DNA from: Candidatus Bathyarchaeota archaeon
Lineage (GTDB): Archaea; Thermoproteota; Bathyarchaeia; Bathyarchaeales; UBA233
Length of the DNA stretch: 5,395 nt
NCBI GenBank assembly: GCA_023488835.1
Contig: JAMDCS010000103.1
Location: 1,776-7,170, forward strand
Direction of reading: 5' to 3'
Both the position numbers and the translations under genes were made by a program. Within the stretch, counting starts at the first letter, position 1, and each line of letters opens with the position of its first letter. Below are positions 1 through 4,764 of this stretch, piece by piece. The notes below the pieces were generated by a model, which was given only the letters and a program-made list of their open reading frames with translations, did not search any database and was not told the DNA's origin.

Positions 1-1
1 G

Positions 2-119
2 AAGGATTCTTTGGCGAAACTTCAGGTGAGATGTGCAGAGATGGCGATGAACAGGGACCAATTAGTTGCTTCGTCGAAGATGGATGAGATAAAACAAAAC
101 CTTGCCCAATTCCAGGAAC
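2..119. repeat. Left arm of a perfect 118-bp inverted repeat (copy of coiled-coil gene segment)
   Basis: Read on the plus strand, these 118 bases are identical to the reverse complement of 622-739, with position p pairing with 741-p. Identity breaks at base 1 (G here, T expected) and at base 120 (T here, A expected). In frame from base 2 the copy encodes residues 326-364 of the coiled-coil protein (KDSLAKLQVR to NLAQFQE), then diverges and stops at 131-133. It has no start codon and is not a working gene. The absence of any difference, and the placement of the copied codons directly against the 3' end of an unrelated gene, suggest a very recent rearrangement or an amplification/assembly chimera rather than an old duplication. 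Confidence 0.97.
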
Positions 120-180
120 TACAGCCGATTTAACTGCGGCTGCTTTAGCACTCTGCGCACTCAGCGGATACAGACCTTAA
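112..180 (+). pseudogene. C-terminal fragment of a CitG/MdcB-like triphosphoribosyl-dephospho-CoA synthase
   Basis: From base 112 the plus strand reads PGTTADLTAAALALCALSGYRP and ends at TAA 178-180. The CitG/MdcB family (PF01874) typically ends with an N-P-G-[TS]-[TS]-A-D-L-T-A-A motif followed by a short hydrophobic helix, and this fragment fits it well. Family members transfer a triphosphoribosyl group from ATP to dephospho-CoA, making a prosthetic-group precursor for citrate or malonate decarboxylases; the role of archaeal homologues is unclear. The rest of the gene is missing: upstream of about base 112-120 the sequence is the inverted copy of the coiled-coil gene, and this frame meets a stop at 85-87. 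The gene is therefore either truncated in the cell or cut off by a chimeric join. The call rests on about 20 residues, so the family assignment is moderate. Confidence 0.5.
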
Positions 181-281
181 AACATTACCTGATAAAAAGT
201 CGCTAGACCTGTAGCTTGGAGCAGACTAAACCCCCCTTATTTATACCCTCAACAAATACAGAGTTTAAATGTTAGCCCAAG

Positions 282-324
282 CAACAATCATTGCAGAAGA
301 AGCAATCTTTGACAATAATTGTTG
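282..324. repeat. Imperfect inverted repeat / CAATN(A/T)TTG word cluster
   Basis: CAACAATCATTG (282-293) and CAATAATTGTTG (313-324) are inverted repeats pairing at 11 of 12 positions around a 19-base loop. Each arm contains the interrupted palindrome CAAT-N-ATTG (285-293 and 313-321), and a third near-copy, CAATCTTTG, lies at 303-311. The words start 18 and 10 bases apart. This could be a stem-loop in a 3' untranslated region or a protein-binding site; the sequence alone does not decide. Confidence 0.35.
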
Positions 325-390
325 ATATTATCTTATGCCTTCTTATCACTTGCAAAGGCGCTGCTTCGGATTTTGATGCCTGCTGAATAG

Positions 391-424
391 AAAGAAAAAG
401 CTAGTGCTCTGCGTGACCTAGCTT
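391..424 (-). terminator. Probable terminator of the coiled-coil gene
   Basis: Read on the minus strand, a 7-bp perfect stem (AAGCTAG at 424-418, CTAGCTT at 404-398) encloses a 13-base loop and runs straight into TTTTCTTT (to 391). It starts about 40 bases past the stop codon of the minus-strand gene at 464-1714. Archaeal transcription ends mainly at T-tracts with or without a stem, so the tract is the stronger part of the evidence. Confidence 0.4.
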
Positions 425-463
425 CGAGTTTCAACGTTGTCCAACTTGGAAGCATTAGAGAAA

Positions 464-1714
464 TTATGTAATTTGGATTTTTTTGCCGATTGAACTGTAG
501 ACATTTCTCTCGATTGTGCGTTTGAGGTTGCTGATTTTGTCAACTGCCTCTTGGTAAGCGTTTTCTTTAACGGTTTCATGTGTTTCAACGCTTGTTTTCC
601 TAGCTTTCAGCTGGTTAACTTGTTCCTGGAATTGGGCAAGGTTTTGTTTTATCTCATCCATCTTCGACGAAGCAACTAATTGGTCCCTGTTCATCGCCAT
701 CTCTGCACATCTCACCTGAAGTTTCGCCAAAGAATCCTTATGCAGAATCTCATTCATGGACTCTGCAGCTTTCCGAGCCTTATCCGATTTCAACTTGAGC
801 TTATCTTCAGCCATTAACCCCTCAAGCTTCTGCAGAATCTCCTTAAGCAGAGGATAACCAGTCTTCTCAGACACCAACGCGTCAAAGGGTTCCTCCAAAT
901 ACTGGTTTATCTTGTTTAATTCGTCGGGTGTTATTCCTCCGCCGCCCCCCGTGGCTAAGGCTTGCATTTTAATGAACGGCTTCTGCAAGTGCCTAAGTTC
1001 ATGTTTTAATTCATTGCTTAAGGTTTCAATCTCACAATTAACCATGTTCAGCTTGTCGATGGGTCCTTTGCATTTGAGTTCATTAATTTTTTCTTCGAGC
1101 ATGACAATTTCCTGCTCGATAGGCATTCGCTCATTCTTTATAGTTTCCTTATCGCTGCTGAGAATGACTAATTGTTTTTCTATGTTTTGCAACTCATTGA
1201 TTTGCTGGAGAGCTTCTTCCAGGGTTTTTGTTTTAACGTACTCTTTGGTAACATAATCGTTTAGGGCTGTGTAGGCTTGTTTAGTACGTTCGTACACTGC
1301 CAAGAATTTTCTTCTATCCATGATGAAGAAGGGGGAGATTCTTGGAAACCAATTCTTGATGTCAATATCCGTTACCAACATGACCTTCTGGGTTTCCTGA
1401 ACATACCTGTTTAAAGTATCGTATGAGACTTGTTCAGGAGGATTTAATTTTTTGAGGCGATCAAGAAATAATCGGGCGAGCTTGTTTAGGGCTCTTGCGC
1501 GGTTGTAAACTTTCATGTTCCTTTTTTCAATCTCTTTTGAACTGGTATCAAAAAGCAATTTGCTGACATCTATAACTGCTTGGACTGAAGAATTCATTTC
1601 GTCACGTAGCTTTTTGGCTTGGGCGTGTACGGGTGTGAGGATGGAGCTGGTTTGGTTTTCAAGCCAACGTTTCACTTCGCTGGAGGATGCGAACTGTGTG
1701 GGGGTTTCTGTCAA
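464..1714 (-). CDS. Uncharacterised archaeal coiled-coil protein, 416 residues
   Basis: I do not recognise a named function. The protein is soluble, strongly charged and mostly helical, with no signal peptide or membrane span. An N-terminal helical block (about 1-95) leads to a more globular part around 110-150 with an aromatic-rich stretch (NWFPRISPFF, 121-130). A long heptad-rich coiled coil at about 150-250 then meets a five-glycine hinge (256-260). After ITPDELNKI there is a second helical block and a C-terminal coiled coil (about 345-405). There is no Walker A, zinc-finger or nuclease motif. The start is TTG at 1714-1712, with a GTGA element 7 bases upstream and an in-frame stop 15 codons above; no ATG or GTG lies between, though GTG at codon 14 is an alternative. 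The gene stands alone, divergent from the ECF gene. Similar hinge-containing coiled-coil proteins of unknown role occur in archaea (recollection, unchecked). An SMC- or ESCRT-like scaffold role would be speculation. Confidence 0.85.
   Translation of the reverse strand: MTETPTQFASSSEVKRWLENQTSSILTPVHAQAKKLRDEMNSSVQAVIDVSKLLFDTSSKEIEKRNMKVYNRARALNKLARLFLDRLKKLNPPEQVSYDTLNRYVQETQKVMLVTDIDIKNWFPRISPFFIMDRRKFLAVYERTKQAYTALNDYVTKEYVKTKTLEEALQQINELQNIEKQLVILSSDKETIKNERMPIEQEIVMLEEKINELKCKGPIDKLNMVNCEIETLSNELKHELRHLQKPFIKMQALATGGGGGITPDELNKINQYLEEPFDALVSEKTGYPLLKEILQKLEGLMAEDKLKLKSDKARKAAESMNEILHKDSLAKLQVRCAEMAMNRDQLVASSKMDEIKQNLAQFQEQVNQLKARKTSVETHETVKENAYQEAVDKISNLKRTIERNVYSSIGKKIQIT
622..739. repeat. 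Right arm of the 118-bp perfect inverted repeat (native copy)
   Basis: This is the source copy of the inverted repeat, lying within the intact coiled-coil gene (residues 326-364 plus one base of codon 365). It is in frame and continuous with the flanking coding sequence on both sides, so it is the original; the copy at 2-119 is the displaced one. The arms are separated by 502 bases. Confidence 0.97.
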
Positions 1715-1796
1715 CGCTGCTTCACTGTACTTATTGTATTGTTGGCTTGTTTATCAATTTTAGCTTAATTCAATAACTCTTTTTTGGGTAGCTACT

Positions 1797-1835
1797 CTTA
1801 AATAGGTAACAAACGCATTGAACAACCATACGAGG
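1797..1835 (+). promoter_or_regulatory. Archaeal promoter and ribosome binding site of the ECF S-component gene
   Basis: A near-consensus box A, CTTAAATA, lies at 1797-1804. The usual spacing of about 25 bases places transcription start near 1826, giving a leader of roughly 18 bases. GAGG at 1832-1835 sits 8 bases before the TTG start at 1844, which is the main reason for accepting that unusual start. The 129-bp spacer (1715-1843) must also carry the divergent promoter of the coiled-coil gene. The best minus-strand candidate there is the AT-rich stretch at about 1755-1770, which is weak. Confidence 0.55.
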
Positions 1836-1843
1836 AAATTAAC

Positions 1844-2473
1844 TTGAACACCAAAAAACTTTCATTGATAATAGTCTTCGCCGCCTTGGCGATAGCATTA
1901 AACCCAACCTTCACACACATTGCCCTCAACTTTCCACTTGCCCAAGGACTCATATACCAAATATGGGAAATCCCCATCGTAATCGCATTCCTAATAATCA
2001 GCCCCACCGCAGGATTAGCCGTATCACTCGTAAACACAGCAGTGTTATTCGCAATCTTCCCAGGCGTCCTTCCAACAGGACCAGCATACAACCTTGCCGC
2101 AACCTTATCAATGCTAGTTGGCATTTTTGCAGCCTTAGCAATTGGCAAAAGAGTTTCCTGTACAAAAAACCCAAACAGCAACATACTCTTCAACGCCAAA
2201 TGGGCTGTAGTCGCAATTGCTATGGGCATTCTGACCAGAGTTGCATTCATGTCAATTGTTCTCTTTTTTGCACTTCCACAACCGTCACCAATCGGCTATT
2301 CATTCCCATTGGATGCAACAATAGGTTGGTTGCCGTTTGCAGCAATCTTCAACGCAACACTAGCACTCTACACTATACCAATAGCCTTCTTAATTGCTCA
2401 AAGAGTCCAAAAAGTCCTTCACCTAACAATGCCACAACAAACAAAATGCGACACAGCAGCAATCAAAAAATAA
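1844..2473 (+). CDS. ECF transporter S-component-like integral membrane protein
   Basis: The 209-residue protein is very hydrophobic, with about six membrane helices: roughly 6-22, 38-53, 56-72, 85-101, 119-143 and 158-186. A short basic, polar tail ends the protein. Size, helix count and the loop motif around 72-90 (IFPGVLPTGPAYNLAATLSM) fit substrate-binding S components of energy-coupling factor vitamin/cofactor importers. S components bind a vitamin, precursor or metal and dock on a shared EcfT/EcfA module; no such module is in this window, so it would have to be encoded elsewhere. I cannot name the substrate: no riboswitch or biosynthetic neighbour points to one. The TTG start is backed by GAGG 8 bases upstream. 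The gene converges with mch, with 5 bases between stop codons. An unrelated six-helix membrane family remains possible. Confidence 0.7.
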   Translation: MNTKKLSLIIVFAALAIALNPTFTHIALNFPLAQGLIYQIWEIPIVIAFLIISPTAGLAVSLVNTAVLFAIFPGVLPTGPAYNLAATLSMLVGIFAALAIGKRVSCTKNPNSNILFNAKWAVVAIAMGILTRVAFMSIVLFFALPQPSPIGYSFPLDATIGWLPFAAIFNATLALYTIPIAFLIAQRVQKVLHLTMPQQTKCDTAAIKK

Positions 2474-2476
2474 AAA
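2464..2476 (-). terminator. T-tract terminator candidate for mch
   Basis: Just past the mch stop codon, the minus strand reads CTTTTTATTTTTTG: two T runs of five and six. This is the usual form of an archaeal intrinsic terminator. It lies inside the last codons of the convergent ECF gene (an IKK tail encoded by A runs), so the same bases serve both purposes. Confidence 0.4.
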
Positions 2477-2478
2477 GT

Positions 2479-3444
2479 TTAAAAACCTAAGGATTCTGCC
2501 AATACCTTAGGATTTATTTTTCCCGCTTTGAAAGTTTTCCCCGTTTTTGCATTATTAATTGTCAGCACTGCTGGGGCGAATAATCCGTGGTCTATTTTGT
2601 AGAAGTCTTTGTCGGCTTCACGGAAAATCTGCAGAAACGGCTTGCCGTAATCCTTCGATGCCATGGATGGCGCTTGGTCAACAATCTTTTGCAGTGCAGC
2701 CTCGTCGTCGTAATCCACTGTGCAATAGACTGTTCCGCCGTAGAGTATGGCGTCGTTGGTCCGTGCCATAGCAACTTCAAAATCCTTGCCCAGCGGCGGA
2801 ATCGGAGCGTAACCTGTTGCATAACGGATTACCTTGGGGCTCAAGCCTAAAGTTCTTAGCTTGTGAATGCCAACCTCAACAACTCTGCCCGCTACTTGGG
2901 TTAAACCAGCGATGCTTGCGGTCGGAGCCACAACAGCAATTAAATTCTCAGCGGAAATACCGCTTGCCGTTGTAACCTTTTCGATAAGTGTATCAGAAGG
3001 AAGTACATTGCTTTCCAACGTTATGACTGCCTTGACGCTTGCGTCTTTGTAGCCTATCTCCTCGAAAACATCCTTAGGCTTGAGCGCTAGAGCGCGAACG
3101 GGACCTGAGCCAATGGCTATGGAACCGTCTGGCTCTTTGATGCGCCAACCCGCAAACTGTGCGCCTAACATGGCAATCGCTGGGTGATCAGACGAAACCG
3201 TAATCGATGGGAAAGTTAAGTCGCCATAGGTTTTGAAGCCCAGCTGTGCTTTTCCAGCGCCACCCATGCATAGTTCGGTTAGTTTTTTGCCTGCTTGAAA
3301 ACCACCTGACGCATTTACGCCTGCATCAACGATTGTGGCTCCAACAGTCGATTTTGAGATGGTTACGCCATAGAATTCTGAGTTATCGATGAATTTTTGA
3401 GCTATTTTCCAAGCCATTTGGTTTACACTTAGCGCTTTTCCCAC
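2479..3444 (-). CDS. mch: N5,N10-methenyltetrahydromethanopterin cyclohydrolase (EC 3.5.4.27)
   Basis: Mch interconverts 5-formyl- and 5,10-methenyl-tetrahydromethanopterin in the cytoplasm. It is a step of the archaeal C1 branch used in methanogenesis, in the archaeal Wood-Ljungdahl pathway, or in formyl/methylene supply. At 321 residues it is full length for the family. Recognisable conserved stretches are LCMGGAGKAQLG (58-69), SDHPAIAMLGAQFAGW (85-100), GSGPVRALALKP (112-123), GRVVEVGIHKLRTLG (186-200) and ARTNDAILYGG (227-237). R187 and E190 have the three-residue spacing of the catalytic Arg/Glu pair described for the Archaeoglobus enzyme; this equivalence is my alignment by eye. The GTG start at 3444-3442 has GGTGA 7 bases upstream, and the protein then begins MGKALSVN, matching the usual LSVN-type N-terminus. 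No other pterin-pathway genes are adjacent, so mch appears to be a single-gene unit. Confidence 0.97.
   Translation of the reverse strand: MGKALSVNQMAWKIAQKFIDNSEFYGVTISKSTVGATIVDAGVNASGGFQAGKKLTELCMGGAGKAQLGFKTYGDLTFPSITVSSDHPAIAMLGAQFAGWRIKEPDGSIAIGSGPVRALALKPKDVFEEIGYKDASVKAVITLESNVLPSDTLIEKVTTASGISAENLIAVVAPTASIAGLTQVAGRVVEVGIHKLRTLGLSPKVIRYATGYAPIPPLGKDFEVAMARTNDAILYGGTVYCTVDYDDEAALQKIVDQAPSMASKDYGKPFLQIFREADKDFYKIDHGLFAPAVLTINNAKTGKTFKAGKINPKVLAESLGF
2486..2521 (+). terminator. Hairpin-plus-T-tract terminator of the ECF gene, inside the mch 3' end
   Basis: CCTAAGG (2486-2492) and CCTTAGG (2505-2511) form a perfect 7-bp stem with a 12-base loop, followed by a T-rich tract (TTTATTTTT, 2513-2521) on the plus strand, 13 bases after the ECF stop codon. 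It overlaps the last codons of mch, including its terminal SLGF, so the coding sequence of one gene carries the transcription stop of the other. Confidence 0.5.
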
Positions 3445-3451
3445 GAATTTT

Positions 3452-3490
3452 TCACCAGTAGAGTACCTTTATGTTGATGTTTTTAAATAT
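3452..3490 (-). promoter_or_regulatory. mch promoter and ribosome binding site
   Basis: On the minus strand ATATTTAAAA (3490-3481) is a good archaeal TATA box. The usual spacing puts the start of transcription near 3460, followed by a short leader with GGTGA (3456-3452), 7 bases before the GTG start. The 89-base gap to the upstream membrane-protein gene and this box suggest mch has its own promoter rather than depending on read-through. Confidence 0.5.
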
Positions 3491-3533
3491 TAAAGTTAAC
3501 GCTGAAAACTTCTTATTCTAACGATTTTTACGA

Positions 3534-4161
3534 TTATTTGCTTTTTTGCGCATCTAAAGTAGAAGCCAGAGCCGTTTTTTGTGAGGATGAATTAACAGTT
3601 ACCGAGTTTGTTTTCTGGGTTACGACACGTCCATGGTTTAATCTTGCGGCTATGCTCAATGCGGCTGCCACCATTGCAAGCCAGAAGGGCAACTGGAAAC
3701 TTCCCGAAATGGAAGCATTGATGTTCGCACCCATCATTAGGTTTGAGGGTAAATTAAGGGGAGATGAACCAAATATGGGAATGTTAATGTCAAATAAGGC
3801 TGCAATCGAAGTTATAATTAACAGCCCCGAAACGAAAGTTATTATCGAAAACAGTGGTTTTTTATAGGAAAAGCTGAGCAGCTGTTTAGAACATGATTTT
3901 GTGGGCATAAGCGAGTAAAACAGCATAACCATGCCGCTGGCGGAAAAGGTCAAGATGCTTACAAGGTTGAGCGCCGAAATAAGCGGCAGCGTAAACTGGG
4001 CACCGAACAAGCCAAAGTTGGTGTTAACGGGCGATGCATTAACTTTCATCAGGTTGTCGCCTACCGTTAACTGCCACCATGGAATGAACAAGGAAATAAC
4101 CAGCAACTATCAATGTGACGATTCCAGCGGCAAAGCCAAACCAGTTAATGTTTCGGTTCAT
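3534..4161 (-). pseudogene. Four-helix membrane protein with an apparent one-base frameshift
   Basis: The reading frame open to the stop at 3534 starts only at TTG 4106, in mid-helix and without a ribosome binding site. A better start is ATG at 4161-4159, with GGTGA 5 bases upstream (4171-4167) overlapping the previous gene's stop codon. It encodes MNRNINWFGFAAGIVTLIVA, an N-terminal helix that joins the long frame if one base near 4101 is skipped, giving about 208 residues; without this the ATG frame ends at 4039. The repaired protein has helices at about 8-28, 58-85, 102-123 and 157-173. Two extracytoplasmic-looking loops carry N-A-S sequons (41-43, 148-150), and the C-tail is polar and Ser-rich. 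I know no function. Being immediately downstream of the LEA14-like gene suggests a partner role. A sequencing error is as likely as true inactivation, because the remaining 188 codons are undamaged. Confidence 0.7.
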
Positions 4162-4166
4162 TTTTG

Positions 4167-4709
4167 TCACCTTGGAGGCAGCGGAACCCAGCCTGCATCA
4201 GCCAACTCGTCCATATGCACTTGGACACCTGCAACATTAATGTTTAAGTTTTCAAAAGACACGTTGACATCGTCATCTTCTGGACCTGAATGGAAAGTTT
4301 TAAAGTGGTCCAATGCTGCTTGCGTCCAGCCTCCCAAAGCATTTATTGTAACTGTTTCGTCTGGAGCTATCGTCATCGGCTGGTTTATCGATACATTACC
4401 GAGAAAAACCCCATGGTCCTTGCAAATTACGTCTGCTGAAATGTTGTCCACCGAAATCGTGTTCTGCAGCGGGTTGGTAAACTTGAAGGAAAAAGTAAAC
4501 GTGTTCGTGGCGGGGTCATATGTTGGTTGACCCGCAGGTATGGGAGGTTGAAACCGCGACGCGGAATAGTTGCCGCTGGCTAAGCTCTTAAGTTCTGGAG
4601 GAAGCACAAGACCCAGGATGTTATCTCTATAAGCGTACACTACACCAACGATGGGAACCACAATGATAGCTATCGAAAGAAGCGTTAACGCCAGATGTAT
4701 TTTATCCAT
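4167..4709 (-). CDS. Membrane-anchored LEA14-like (WHy/LEA_2-type) surface protein
   Basis: This 180-residue protein has one N-terminal membrane helix (about 5-27), with no evident cleavage site, followed by an extracytoplasmic domain. Residues about 68-125 (FTFSFKFTNPLQNTISVDNI, then ISADVICKDHGVFLGNV up to TIAPDETVTI) have the alternating beta-strand pattern and the N-P-x(5)-V-x-x-I signature of LEA14/WHy domains, small beta-sandwiches that are common in archaea and tied in plants and bacteria to desiccation or stress. Four N-x-S sequons (N47, N89, N105, N149) suggest N-glycosylation. The C-terminus ends WVPLPPR. The last bases of the gene contain the ribosome binding site of the 4-TM gene, whose ATG is 5 bases after this stop, so the two are translationally linked. 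ATG 4709 has no ribosome binding site; a TATA-like box near 4737 suggests a leaderless transcript. The exact role is unknown. Confidence 0.75.
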   Translation of the reverse strand: MDKIHLALTLLSIAIIVVPIVGVVYAYRDNILGLVLPPELKSLASGNYSASRFQPPIPAGQPTYDPATNTFTFSFKFTNPLQNTISVDNISADVICKDHGVFLGNVSINQPMTIAPDETVTINALGGWTQAALDHFKTFHSGPEDDDVNVSFENLNINVAGVQVHMDELADAGWVPLPPR

Positions 4710-4732
4710 ACCGCTGTATGCTGACGAATGCG

Positions 4733-4740
4733 CTTTTAAT
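4733..4740 (-). promoter_or_regulatory. TATA-like box, probably giving a leaderless transcript
   Basis: Minus-strand ATTAAAAG (4740-4733) follows an A-rich run. Its centre lies about 27 bases before ATG 4709, so transcription would begin within a few bases of the start codon. That agrees with the absence of any Shine-Dalgarno-like sequence before this ATG, unlike the two genes downstream. Promoter calls from a single AT-rich word are uncertain. Confidence 0.35.
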
Positions 4741-4764
4741 TTTTTGCTATATCAAACGAGAAAG

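Larger units (their letters stand above)
181..463. other. Intergenic region between the CitG-like 3' end and the convergent coiled-coil gene
   Basis: These 283 bases contain no gene I can support. They hold a run of six C followed by an AT-rich stretch (about 231-246), a TTTAAAT box-A-like match at 264-270, a cluster of CAATN(A/T)TTG words with a 12-bp imperfect inverted repeat (282-324), and a hairpin plus T-tract on the minus strand (391-424). Short open stretches exist. One is an 18-codon ATG frame at 269-325. Another frame runs 319-471 with a TAG at 388-390, and its second half (KEKASALRDLASSFNVVQLGSIREIM) looks protein-like. None has a clear ribosome binding site. Nothing resembles a tRNA, or a C/D-box RNA with properly spaced boxes. 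Confidence 0.6.

Noticed and set aside
361..390. Possible C/D-box small RNA (TGATG and CTGA words)
   Set aside because: The two words are only a few bases apart and there is no second C'/D' pair, so the standard architecture cannot be formed.
398..445. tRNA-like TTCGAGTTTC stretch resembling a T-arm
   Set aside because: No GG partner stem, anticodon arm or acceptor pairing can be drawn around it.
1..739. Terminal inverted repeats of an insertion sequence
   Set aside because: The arms are coding sequence from one gene and its inverted copy. There is no transposase between them and no target-site duplication can be assessed.
912..1256. A plus-strand open frame rich in Ser and Pro opposite the coiled-coil gene
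   Set aside because: Its composition is what the reverse complement of Glu/Lys/Leu-rich coiled-coil codons gives; there is no start signal.
1798..2250. A 150-codon open frame on the minus strand, opposite the ECF gene
   Set aside because: It is antisense to a gene with clear membrane-helix periodicity, TATA box and ribosome binding site, and its translation looks like low-grade mirror composition with no recognisable family.
3931..4530. A 199-codon open frame on the plus strand, opposite the LEA14-like and 4-TM genes
   Set aside because: It spans the junction of two well-supported minus-strand genes, has no ribosome binding site or domain pattern, and shows odd composition expected of an antisense shadow.
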